Source: Limnobacter parvus (GTDB taxonomy: Bacteria > Pseudomonadota > Gammaproteobacteria > Burkholderiales > Burkholderiaceae_B). From it: a stretch of 64,000 nt of DNA. Every line of letters starts with the position of its first letter. Position 1 is the stretch's first letter. Shown piece after piece: positions 49,376 to 57,265 of the stretch. Made by a program: the position numbers and the translations under genes. The notes beneath the pieces were generated by a model. It was not told the origin of the DNA, did no database searches, and saw only the letters and a list, made by a program, of their open reading frames with translations. The stretch covers positions 150,602 to 214,601 of the forward strand of contig NZ_JANKHG010000018.1 in the NCBI RefSeq assembly GCF_024623725.1, in the 5' to 3' direction.

Positions 49376-50172
49376 TGCATACCCTCCAGCAACAAAAAAA
49401 GACTTTCGCTGTAATTTCGAAACAGATGAAAGATTTCATCTTCTGCGTAGTGCATCAGCGCCAACAAAGCGGCAATCCCAAACACACTGCGCAAGCCATA
49501 TTCCAGACTGTACACCTGCAGTTGCTGGGCAAATGCGGACACAATTTCTACTGCCAGTTCAACAACCAGAATGGCAATTAACACTGGGCCACTTAGAAGC
49601 ACAGCGAACGCAATCGAATCTGCTGTCAATCTCATCAATGTCGTAATCCAGGTATCAAACCCACCCATCACCAAAGTGCCGGGCGGCATTAAAAGATAGC
49701 TTTGTAGTAAATGCACCGTGACTGCGTGCAAACCGGGGCCTGCAAACATTAAGGCGGCAAACAAGAGGCCAAATAAAGTTTCAAGTGGCAGCTCTTCGCC
49801 GGAATCATTACCGCTTACCTGGGCAGAAAATGTAGCCCCGCGATACACATCCACCAACGCACCAAAACCTTTAAATGCGTGGTATGGCAAGGCAATGGTC
49901 AGCCCAAGCAACACACCCAAAAGAATTTCGCTCACAAAAGTAAGGACGTTGAAGGAAGGAACGGCGATTCCAACGGTGTAGAATTCAGTGGATGCCAAAG
50001 CCGGGTACATGACCAGTGTGGCACCCACGGCCGCTTTGATGAATGGACTGGTATATCCCTTCGCAAAGAGTGGAAAGAACCACATGAAAGCCGCAGCACG
50101 GGGCAGGTGATAAGAGATAACGGCGATGAAATCTCGCAGACCATCACCTGTATCTCCCATCAATTCAATCAT
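49372..50172 (-). CDS. sctT: T3SS export-gate membrane protein
   Basis: 266 residues from ATG 50172 (MIELMGD), overlapping the sctS stop (ATGA); an upstream in-frame extension lies within sctS. FliR/YscT family with about six membrane helices (LPRAAAFMWFFPLFAKGYTS; LTFVSEILLGVLLGLTIALP; GDSFSAQVSGN-like region TFSAQVSGNDSGEELPLETL, the conserved loop of SctT). It assembles with SctR and SctS into the helical export gate. Confidence 0.94.
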   Translation of the reverse strand: MIELMGDTGDGLRDFIAVISYHLPRAAAFMWFFPLFAKGYTSPFIKAAVGATLVMYPALASTEFYTVGIAVPSFNVLTFVSEILLGVLLGLTIALPYHAFKGFGALVDVYRGATFSAQVSGNDSGEELPLETLFGLLFAALMFAGPGLHAVTVHLLQSYLLMPPGTLVMGGFDTWITTLMRLTADSIAFAVLLSGPVLIAILVVELAVEIVSAFAQQLQVYSLEYGLRSVFGIAALLALMHYAEDEIFHLFRNYSESLFLLLEGMQ

Positions 50173-50432
50173 GGCAGCTTGGCGCTCCGCGAGATCAAAT
50201 CCAGCATTAAATCTGTGAACTGAATCAAGGTTTGTGCAATCCACGGCCCCGTAGCGAACAAGACCAAAACAACTGCAACAAGCTTGATGCCAAAGGGAAG
50301 TGCCTGATCCTGAAGCTGGAAAATAGCCTGTAGCAAGCCCAACAGCAAACCCAAAATAACCGTCACGATGACGACGGGTGCCGAGATCAACAGTGAAAGC
50401 AGCAATGCTTGATTAACATAGTAGGAGAGCAT
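50169..50432 (-). CDS. sctS: T3SS export-gate small membrane protein
   Basis: 87 residues with two membrane helices, typical FliQ/YscS: LSLLISAPVVIVTVILGLLL, then GLLQAIFQLQDQALPFGIKL (the conserved Q-x-Q-D-Q-x-L-x-x-x-x-K loop) and LVAVVLVLFATGPWIAQTLI. Part of the SctRST gate. It follows sctR after a 3-nt gap. Confidence 0.95.
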   Translation of the reverse strand: MLSYYVNQALLLSLLISAPVVIVTVILGLLLGLLQAIFQLQDQALPFGIKLVAVVLVLFATGPWIAQTLIQFTDLMLDLISRSAKLP

Positions 50433-50435
50433 GGG

Positions 50436-51089
50436 TCACATCAAGTAAGAATTAACCAAACCTTGAAGGACTTTTGCCCATCCTTCTACAGCAACAAAAA
50501 GAACGATTTTTGCAGGCACGGTCAGTGACATCGGCGACACCATCATCATGCCCAAGGCCATCAATGCGCTGGATACCGCCAAATCAATGATCACAAATGG
50601 TAGATACAGATACAGCCCAATACGAAATGCGTCTGCCAGCTCGGAAGCAACAAATGCGGGCATGACCACAAAAAGATCTGTTTTCTCAACTGGCGCAGAG
50701 CTGTATTTTTTCTGAAATTGCTGCGCGGTACTGTGGAAGCTGTTCAGGTAGTCTTCATCCACATTGGCAAGCATGAATTTCTTGAACGGGGGAACCGCGG
50801 AGTTAATTGATTCCAGCACTTCAACGCCGGAAACAGGCATTTTTCCTTCCGGGGCAAATCGATTTCCTGCATCGGTCAATATGGGGCCCATGACCAACAA
50901 GGTCATGACCATTGAAATACCATACAGCACCATATTCGAGGGCACCTGTTGGACGCCAATTGCATTCCTGAGGATTAGCAACACTGCTGATATTTTCAGA
51001 AAAGAGGTACAAGTAACCGCGACCAAAGGCAACACAGACAGTGAAGCGATCGTAACGATTAACCCGATTGGATTAATGCTCTCGTTCAT
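50436..51089 (-). CDS. sctR: T3SS export-gate membrane protein
   Basis: 217 residues, FliP/YscR family: LLILRNAIGVQQVPSNMVLY and a C-terminal FVIIDLAVSSALMALGMMMV followed by SPMSLTVPAKIVLFVAVEGW, which are near-invariant. Four membrane helices with a periplasmic-side loop between 2 and 3. It forms the pentameric core of the export gate. Confidence 0.96.
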   Translation of the reverse strand: MNESINPIGLIVTIASLSVLPLVAVTCTSFLKISAVLLILRNAIGVQQVPSNMVLYGISMVMTLLVMGPILTDAGNRFAPEGKMPVSGVEVLESINSAVPPFKKFMLANVDEDYLNSFHSTAQQFQKKYSSAPVEKTDLFVVMPAFVASELADAFRIGLYLYLPFVIIDLAVSSALMALGMMMVSPMSLTVPAKIVLFVAVEGWAKVLQGLVNSYLM

Positions 51090-51102
51090 GTGAAAACCCT
51101 TT

Positions 51103-52188
51103 TTAGTCCAGTCGTCTTGTAACCTGAACCATCAGCTGATCCTGGAAATGAACCAGTTCGCCTTCAAGAATTGGCGAACCCATCACGCACAAAGTGACAG
51201 TGGGCAAGGCATGTTCACGCAGCTCAATCAAGGTGCCGGCTTGAACACTACACAAGTCGTTGAACAGAATCGTCGTTCGGCCCGCATGAATCTCCAATTC
51301 AATTTGCTCATGAGGTGCCAACAACTTGTCAGACTCCTCCTGCTCAAATTTATTAATGTCGTCGGAACCATAGTGAAGCTTGGTGTCTTCTTCATTCATC
51401 ACGAGAAATACCTCATATTTGGATTTGGAAAACTTGTTTCCACGAAATCGCAAGAAGCCGCGCAGGCTTTTGGATACTGAGTCAGCGGTGTAATTCTGGA
51501 CAGCCACCAAATCGCCTAACCCAAGCGAGCCAAGTTCCTCACTGGCCCAGATGCGCTGAACAGGATTTAAATAAACCGACATTTCAAAATGAACCACCTT
51601 TGACATGGTTTCGTGGTCAGCCCAGAACGCGGGGCAATAATGACGCACCTGCTCTTCCAAAGCGCCGATGGTTACTGGGTTACCGAGAATGAAAACTTTA
51701 CAGACTCTTCGATGATCCACAGCCAGATAATTTGAAGGGCTTTTCTTGGGCAGTTCTTCAAGTGTCATGAACCGGTTAACACGAATGTTCAACAGATTCT
51801 CAATTTCATTGATTGCCGCACACACGATGTCGAAGAGAGGCACGACTGATCCGCCACCCCAGGCAGCTAACTTTGGCGTGACAAAGCAACCTGTTCTTTC
51901 ATAAACATAGGCACTGTCCACACCGATCGATATGTCCGCACTGTGTTCATTCGACGCACTAAGCCAGATCAAATCGCCCAGTGACCCCTTGAAGGGTAAA
52001 CCAGTGACCCTTCGAAACGCCAATTCCGACTGGGTTTCAGTTTCATATTCATAAAAACGCTGAAGTATGCCGCATGAGCGCGCAAATACCGTTGTATGCG
52101 TGGGGTCATAACGCACAGAACGGAGGCTTTCAAAACTCCACCTTTGCGGTTCGTTTTGAAGAATCTCAACTGGATCTACTTCAGTCAT
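51103..52188 (-). CDS. sctQ: T3SS C-ring/sorting-platform protein
   Basis: 361 residues, unsplit SctQ. The C-terminal 75 residues form a SpoA domain (HEQIELEIHAGRTTILFNDL; CSVQAGTLIELREHALPTVT; GELVHFQDQLMVQVTRRL), as in FliN/YscQ. The N-terminal two thirds are divergent, as usual. P. syringae splits this gene into hrcQa and hrcQb; here it is one frame. The ATG at 52188 is preferred to a TTG one codon earlier. Confidence 0.88.
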   Translation of the reverse strand: MTEVDPVEILQNEPQRWSFESLRSVRYDPTHTTVFARSCGILQRFYEYETETQSELAFRRVTGLPFKGSLGDLIWLSASNEHSADISIGVDSAYVYERTGCFVTPKLAAWGGGSVVPLFDIVCAAINEIENLLNIRVNRFMTLEELPKKSPSNYLAVDHRRVCKVFILGNPVTIGALEEQVRHYCPAFWADHETMSKVVHFEMSVYLNPVQRIWASEELGSLGLGDLVAVQNYTADSVSKSLRGFLRFRGNKFSKSKYEVFLVMNEEDTKLHYGSDDINKFEQEESDKLLAPHEQIELEIHAGRTTILFNDLCSVQAGTLIELREHALPTVTLCVMGSPILEGELVHFQDQLMVQVTRRLD

Positions 52189-52195
52189 CAATTTT

Positions 52196-52612
52196 TCATT
52201 CCCAGAGTTCTTCTTTAATTACTTCCTGCAAACCAATGAGTTTCTTTTCCGCCCGATTTAGTTCAACCGTGCTTGAATTAAGTCTTTCTTGAACCTCTTT
52301 AAGCTTTGCTTTTGAGTCTTCAACATGATTGAATGCGTCTTTAATCTGTTTGACGCCTTTGAGTTGAAGTTTTGTATAAGCAACGACCTCGTGAGACTTG
52401 ACAGAGCTTGAGCTTTTCAATGCTTGAAGCTGATTTTTTTGTTCTCCGATTAGCTCAATCTCGGTGCTTTGATACGCTTCTTCTGCTTGTTGAATCTGTC
52501 TGGCTGCCTGATTCCTCTCGGCAGCCACAATACCTTGCTGGCGACGGAAGTTATCCACCCTCAACTTTCGAATTTGTTCGATTTGCTTGAGCTCTTTCTC
52601 AATCGAATTCAC
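52196..52612 (-). CDS. sctO: T3SS ATPase stalk protein (SctO-like)
   Basis: 138 residues, almost entirely a charged two-helix coiled coil (LKQIEQIRKLRVDNFRRQQG; LIGEQKNQLQALKSS; AKLKEVQERLNSSTVELNRA), matching the FliJ/YscO/HrpO stalk that inserts in the ATPase ring. GTG start with GAGGT just upstream. Placed directly after the ATPase gene, as in other T3SS clusters. Confidence 0.82.
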   Translation of the reverse strand: MNSIEKELKQIEQIRKLRVDNFRRQQGIVAAERNQAARQIQQAEEAYQSTEIELIGEQKNQLQALKSSSSVKSHEVVAYTKLQLKGVKQIKDAFNHVEDSKAKLKEVQERLNSSTVELNRAEKKLIGLQEVIKEELWE

Positions 52613-52613
52613 C

Positions 52614-54011
52614 TTAACCTCTGGACCTGACTACACTTTCGAATTTGGACACAATTGCGTCCAATCGAGATAGCGCCTGCTTGGGTGAGTCGATGTCAAA
52701 ACGTCCTTGCTTGCACCACTCATCAAGCTTTGGCTTGATCAGTACGGCCTCATCAATCAAAGGGTCTGTGCCAGGCTGATATTCATTCAGTCGAATCAAT
52801 AACTCAACTTCCTGAAACAGGGAATACGCGCGACGTAATGCCGCAGCGGCACTTTGAGTTCGCGTGCTGGCCACGTGGCTGGCCACTCGAGACAAACTTT
52901 TTAAAACATCAATGGCGGGAAAATGGCTTTTCTCAACGAGTTTGTTGCTTAAAACAATGTGGCCATCCAGCAAGCTTTTGGCTTCGCTGGCGATTGGATC
53001 ATCTTCAAGCTTCTCTCCTTCCATCAATACTGTGTACACGGCAGTAATACTGCCTTTGGAAGTGCGTCCTGAACGCTCGATTAACTCCGGAAGAATTGAA
53101 TACACGGAAGGTGTAAAGCCTGACTGGGTTGAGGGCTCACCCGCCATAAGGCCAACTTCCCGTTGTGCACGTGCGAGTCGGGTCAGGGAGTCGACCACCA
53201 ACAAAACGGACTTTCCCTGATCACGTAAATACTCTGCAATTGAAGTGGCTGTGAATGCTGCTCGCACCCTTTCGATAGGTGAGCGATCGGATGTTGCGCA
53301 CACAAAAAAACTTTTTGCCCGAATATCGTCAGAAATTTCTCGTTCCATGAATTCACGCAGTTCACGACCACGTTCACCCACCAATCCGAATACAACCGCA
53401 TCCACATTTGCGCCACGTACAATTTGCGCCATCAATGTACTTTTACCGCAACCGGGTGGGGCGAAAATACCGAGTCTTTGTCCGATACCCAGGGTGAGCA
53501 AACCATCGATAACACGTATCTGAGTGGTGAACGCTTCGGCAACAGGCGGGCGCTGGGTTGCGGGTGGTGCCGGGCGAATAACAGGTATTGCATCTTGTTC
53601 TGTGGATAAGACACCCAGGCGCCAATTGTTTGGCTCATCCATGCTGCGCCCCATGCCGTCCAGTACCGTGGCCATAACCCGGTCGTCTGCTTTCACGCAA
53701 TGTGGTTTGCCCAGTGGGGTAACCTTTGCACCCAGGGCGATTCCGACCACCGACTGAAGACAAGAAATAGTTGCTTCATGTTCAGTAAATGCAATCACTT
53801 CACCCAACACCACCTGACCATTGGTGGATTCAATTTCGCACAGTTCGCCTTGAACAACATCGGGCAAATTGGCCTTCACGGTTGTTACAACAATCTCGTT
53901 AACAAAACCGATTCGCCGGACTGGACTTAGCGCTTTAACACGGCTGCGCAGTTGCTGCAGTGCATCTGCATTTAAAACCGTTGGCTGAAGTTCCAAGTCT
54001 AGCTTCGACAT
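52614..54011 (-). CDS. sctN: T3SS ATPase
   Basis: 465 residues, FliI/YscN family. The Walker A APPGCGKSTL is at about 184-193, followed by the family motif GLVGERGRELREFME, Walker B SVLLVVDSLTRLARAQREVG (about 267-286) and the LAGEPSTQSGFTPSVYSILP-like loop. It forms a hexamer at the cytoplasmic face that unfolds and detaches chaperones from substrates. The start shares one base with the sctD stop. Confidence 0.97.
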   Translation of the reverse strand: MSKLDLELQPTVLNADALQQLRSRVKALSPVRRIGFVNEIVVTTVKANLPDVVQGELCEIESTNGQVVLGEVIAFTEHEATISCLQSVVGIALGAKVTPLGKPHCVKADDRVMATVLDGMGRSMDEPNNWRLGVLSTEQDAIPVIRPAPPATQRPPVAEAFTTQIRVIDGLLTLGIGQRLGIFAPPGCGKSTLMAQIVRGANVDAVVFGLVGERGRELREFMEREISDDIRAKSFFVCATSDRSPIERVRAAFTATSIAEYLRDQGKSVLLVVDSLTRLARAQREVGLMAGEPSTQSGFTPSVYSILPELIERSGRTSKGSITAVYTVLMEGEKLEDDPIASEAKSLLDGHIVLSNKLVEKSHFPAIDVLKSLSRVASHVASTRTQSAAAALRRAYSLFQEVELLIRLNEYQPGTDPLIDEAVLIKPKLDEWCKQGRFDIDSPKQALSRLDAIVSKFESVVRSRG

Positions 54012-54943
54012 TACAGCATCACCTCATAGAGAGTGCTTCCTTGAAAAACCACTTTGTCCGATTGAATACCGACCAGCTTTACACCGTTGTAGTTGCCGCC
54101 GATGTACAGACGTTCGCCATCACGTAAAACCAAAACAGGCTTTACACCCAAAACAAGTTGTTCCACTTGGATCTCATCAATCGCAAGTTGCTCTGCAGAT
54201 AAACGCAGGGATGCACGGATTCCAACTTCATTCCCGTAGTCGCGAGTGACCTGCGAAAGGAGTCGCTCAAATTCAATGGCCTGAGCGCGCGAAAGCTCGA
54301 CGTCGATTTCTACTTCATCATTCTCTACATTCACATTCATTGAAGTAAAAGACATTCTTCGAGCTAACGCATTGAACTCCTGTTCAATATTCATGGCCAT
54401 TCGCGCTTTGACAGGAATCACATCACTGCGCTTTTTTGCTTGCTCTAGCTTGTTGGGTACGCTGGCCTGAGACTTCACAACGCCTGCAGTTCCAAAGAAC
54501 AACACAGTGGTTGTGATCAGCAAGCTGATGACAAAGAGGAAGGCCACAATGGCCCTGGCACCTAAACTTCGTAGAAACTGCACTGCCCGATAGAGGTTTC
54601 GGGCGGCTTTGTCTCGCACGGAAGTTGCCAACCCATACGAAGCATTTAGAACCTCAAGTTCTAACTGCACATGCCTGAAATCCAGCATCAGTGACTGCGA
54701 AGGAAACAGTGTCGCCTCAACCTTTTTCATATCAGGCGAGGTTAAACGTGCTTCGCTATTGATGCTTTCAATCTCATAGCGACGACCCATTTTTCGCAAC
54801 GTGATCAAATTGTCTGGTATGTCAGGATCACACAGAAAAACATCTGCTTGTGGATGGGCACCCATGGTCAGAAACGTTTGATCGAATCTCCACAAGGCAC
54901 CAGCATGCAGCCCGGATTTTGCTTTAATTTGAATATGAAGCAT
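54011..54943 (-). CDS. sctD: T3SS inner-ring protein (YscD/HrpQ family)
   Basis: 310 residues. N-terminal FHA-like cytoplasmic domain (KSGLHAGALWRFDQTFLTMG; ADVFLCDPDIPDNLITLRK), a membrane helix at about 134-158 (AIVAFLFVISLLITTTVLFF), and a periplasmic domain with ring-building folds. Shorter than YscD but in the HrpQ range. It forms the outer layer of the inner-membrane ring around SctJ. Between sctV and sctN, as in Hrp1 clusters (hrcV-hrpQ-hrcN). Confidence 0.88.
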   Translation of the reverse strand: MLHIQIKAKSGLHAGALWRFDQTFLTMGAHPQADVFLCDPDIPDNLITLRKMGRRYEIESINSEARLTSPDMKKVEATLFPSQSLMLDFRHVQLELEVLNASYGLATSVRDKAARNLYRAVQFLRSLGARAIVAFLFVISLLITTTVLFFGTAGVVKSQASVPNKLEQAKKRSDVIPVKARMAMNIEQEFNALARRMSFTSMNVNVENDEVEIDVELSRAQAIEFERLLSQVTRDYGNEVGIRASLRLSAEQLAIDEIQVEQLVLGVKPVLVLRDGERLYIGGNYNGVKLVGIQSDKVVFQGSTLYEVML

Positions 54944-54957
54944 GTGCGTTACCTGTT

Positions 54958-57051
54958 TTAATTAATTTGTTTTGATTCTTGTTCCAGCTCAATCGAGCCC
55001 AAGACCTCAACATCGATCCCCGAAGAAAGCTCTTGGTGTGAAAGAACCGGAACAGTGAAAAGTGAGTTCTGAATAATTTGGCGTACGAACTGCCTGCAAT
55101 CCATGGAGCAAATAATTACAGGCACGTATTGGTAAACCAAATGTTGCTTGATCTGCGATTCAACGCGATCTACCAATTCATTCAATGAACTGGCATCAAT
55201 GTCGATAAATGCGCCGCCCACATCGCTGCGCAAGGATTCTCGAATTAATTGCTCAAATTCAAGGCTAAGAATGAATACCTTCAACTTTCGATTGACCACA
55301 TATTGGTGGCAAATCTGCTCATGTAGACCGCGACGAACTTGCTCGGAAATAACACCAATGTCTCGCTCCCGCTGGCCCCACTCAATCAGGGAATTTAAGA
55401 TGGAGCGGAAATTCTTGATGGACACCTGCTCTGCCATCAAACGCTGCATGACACCAACCACCTTGGTCATTGGCAAAACACGCTCCAGTTCCTTGAGCTG
55501 CTCACCAAACTTGTCGCCCAAAGTGGTGACGTGGCGCTGATATTCATTCAAGGTGAAAAGTTGATCAATTTTTTGAATGACCAACGCACTGACCCTTGCA
55601 ATGTGTCTTGTCTCGAAAGTTTCGTATTGAATGCCTGACTGATCGAGCAACAGTTTGTGTATCGGATCACACAAGAGGTTGAACTTGCCCGTAATTACGT
55701 CTTTTTCAATTTCATATTGCAGGCCCGCAATTTGATCGAGTATTGCGATTTCGGCAAACAAGGTGAGGCGCTTGTCGGAGATATCCAGTTCCAATGACGG
55801 TACGCCGTACACATAGAACTCGACCAGATCACCTGGATGTTTCTTGAATTCAAATACCGGAATCAAGATACCCAGGTGATCAACCTGTCTGTTCCTTGCC
55901 ATGCGGCAAATATTCTGCACCAAGGTGGCAGAGTTAGGTTCCAGAGATGCGGGTATGCGAATTTCAAAGGCAGGGAAAGTATCGGTGCTAAGCACGTCTT
56001 CCATCTTGCCGCCCATGGCACCGTGCACCATGCTTTGAAACTGATCAGACACGTTTAGCTGGGGTGCTTTTTCCTTTTTCTTGCTGGCAAAGAACCATCC
56101 TGCAAAAAAGCAACCTGCGATCGTGACAAAGGCAAAACTTGGCATGCCTGGCACGAAGGCAAACATCAAACAAACAATGCCACTGATTTGCAAGGCATTG
56201 CTGTTGTTGCTCAAGTCTTTAATCATGTCCTGAGCAACGTTGGCACCATCTGCTTCACCTTTGGTAACGCGCGTTACGATAAGGCCCGCAGCAATCGACA
56301 CCATCAACGATGGGATGATTGCTACCAGACCATCACCCACCGACAGAATTGTGTAAATCTGGCTTGCATCTGAAAAGCTCATGTCACGCTGCAACATACC
56401 CACGGTGAGCCCACCCAGCAAGTTCACCACCGTAATAACCAAGCCAGCAATGGCATCGTTCTTTACGAATTTGATGGCACCGTCCATGGCACCAAAAAGC
56501 TGTGATTCTTTTTCAAGATCGGAACGGCGTTTTTTGGCCACGGGCTGCGTAATGAGGCCAGCGCGAAGATCGCTGTCGATTGACATTTGCTTGCCCGGCA
56601 TTCCATCTAGAGAGAATCTTGCGGCAACCTCGGCAACTCGCTCAGAACCCTTGGTGACCACCAGGAAGTTCACCACTGAAATAATCAGGAAGATGGTAAG
56701 ACCTACTGCGATGTTGCCGCCCACCACAAACTCACCGAAGGTTTGAACAATGTGGCCGGCGTCGGCTTCAAGCAAAATAAGCCGGGTGGTTGAAATAGTC
56801 AGGGCAAGCCGGAAAAGCGTGGTCATCAACAAGATGGCCGGGAATGACGAGAACGAGAGCGGGGTTTCGATCAGTACAGCACTGATGACCAGCAGAATAC
56901 AGATGGAGATATTCACAGCCAGCAGCACGTCGATCACTGCGGGGTTGAGAGGAATCACCATCATGACGATCATGAGGATGATGAGTGAGGCACCGACCAC
57001 TTCGGACCGAGCCGACGCCAAACGGGCAAAACGATTGAGCGCTTCCAACAT
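54958..57051 (-). CDS. sctV: T3SS major export-gate protein
   Basis: 697 residues, FlhA/YscV family. Multiple membrane helices in residues 20-320 are interrupted by the conserved FHIPEP loop (ARFSLDGMPGKQMSIDSDLR). A large cytoplasmic domain follows, ending in PVLSHQELSSGIDVEVLGSI. The nonameric cytoplasmic ring receives substrates and uses the proton gradient. The ATG at 57051 has AGGGG 8 nt upstream; a GTG nine codons earlier has no ribosome site. First gene of the sctV-to-sctU unit, 70 nt after a perfect hrp box. Confidence 0.97.
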   Translation of the reverse strand: MLEALNRFARLASARSEVVGASLIILMIVMMVIPLNPAVIDVLLAVNISICILLVISAVLIETPLSFSSFPAILLMTTLFRLALTISTTRLILLEADAGHIVQTFGEFVVGGNIAVGLTIFLIISVVNFLVVTKGSERVAEVAARFSLDGMPGKQMSIDSDLRAGLITQPVAKKRRSDLEKESQLFGAMDGAIKFVKNDAIAGLVITVVNLLGGLTVGMLQRDMSFSDASQIYTILSVGDGLVAIIPSLMVSIAAGLIVTRVTKGEADGANVAQDMIKDLSNNSNALQISGIVCLMFAFVPGMPSFAFVTIAGCFFAGWFFASKKKEKAPQLNVSDQFQSMVHGAMGGKMEDVLSTDTFPAFEIRIPASLEPNSATLVQNICRMARNRQVDHLGILIPVFEFKKHPGDLVEFYVYGVPSLELDISDKRLTLFAEIAILDQIAGLQYEIEKDVITGKFNLLCDPIHKLLLDQSGIQYETFETRHIARVSALVIQKIDQLFTLNEYQRHVTTLGDKFGEQLKELERVLPMTKVVGVMQRLMAEQVSIKNFRSILNSLIEWGQRERDIGVISEQVRRGLHEQICHQYVVNRKLKVFILSLEFEQLIRESLRSDVGGAFIDIDASSLNELVDRVESQIKQHLVYQYVPVIICSMDCRQFVRQIIQNSLFTVPVLSHQELSSGIDVEVLGSIELEQESKQIN

Positions 57052-57120
57052 GTGCTGAACCCCTGAAACATTGGCCACACTGCGTACAGTTGACCTATTT
57101 ATTTTTTCCCTGCATGTGAA

Positions 57121-57148
57121 TAAGTGGCAGAGAAATCAGGATGGTTCC
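57121..57148 (-). promoter_or_regulatory. hrp box 1, perfect match, upstream of sctV
   Basis: GGAACC-N15-CCACTTA, an exact match to the HrpL-dependent promoter consensus GGAACC-N15/16-CCACNNA, on the coding strand of sctV. Confidence 0.85.
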
Positions 57149-57171
57149 TTCCGCGCAATGATTGCGCAGAA
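57149..57171. promoter_or_regulatory. dyad abutting hrp box 1
   Basis: The perfect core GCGCAAT-G-ATTGCGC (57153-57167) extends to 11-bp arms with one mismatch (TTC/GAA ends). It begins one base beyond the -35 half of hrp box 1. Candidate activator or repressor site; a weak terminator-like hairpin for metH is the alternative, but no T-run follows. Confidence 0.5.
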
Positions 57172-57221
57172 ATGTTAGCTAGATGGAGGTATGGAAGGGG
57201 TATAAACGGACAAAGTGTGAA

Positions 57222-57252
57222 TCCCTTGCCTCAGGAACGACAAGGCAAGGGA
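57222..57252 (-). terminator. hairpin downstream of metH
   Basis: TCCCTTGCC and GGCAAGGGA form a 9-bp stem with a 13-nt loop, 14 nt after the metH stop. There is no strong T-run, so termination is probable rather than certain. Confidence 0.55.
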
Positions 57253-57265
57253 GAGATGGGATTGA

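Noticed and set aside
33087..57148. Reading the secretion genes as a flagellar export apparatus
   Set aside because: A secretin (sctC), a YscJ-type lipoprotein and a YscD-type ring protein are present, and no flagellin, hook or rod genes are seen.
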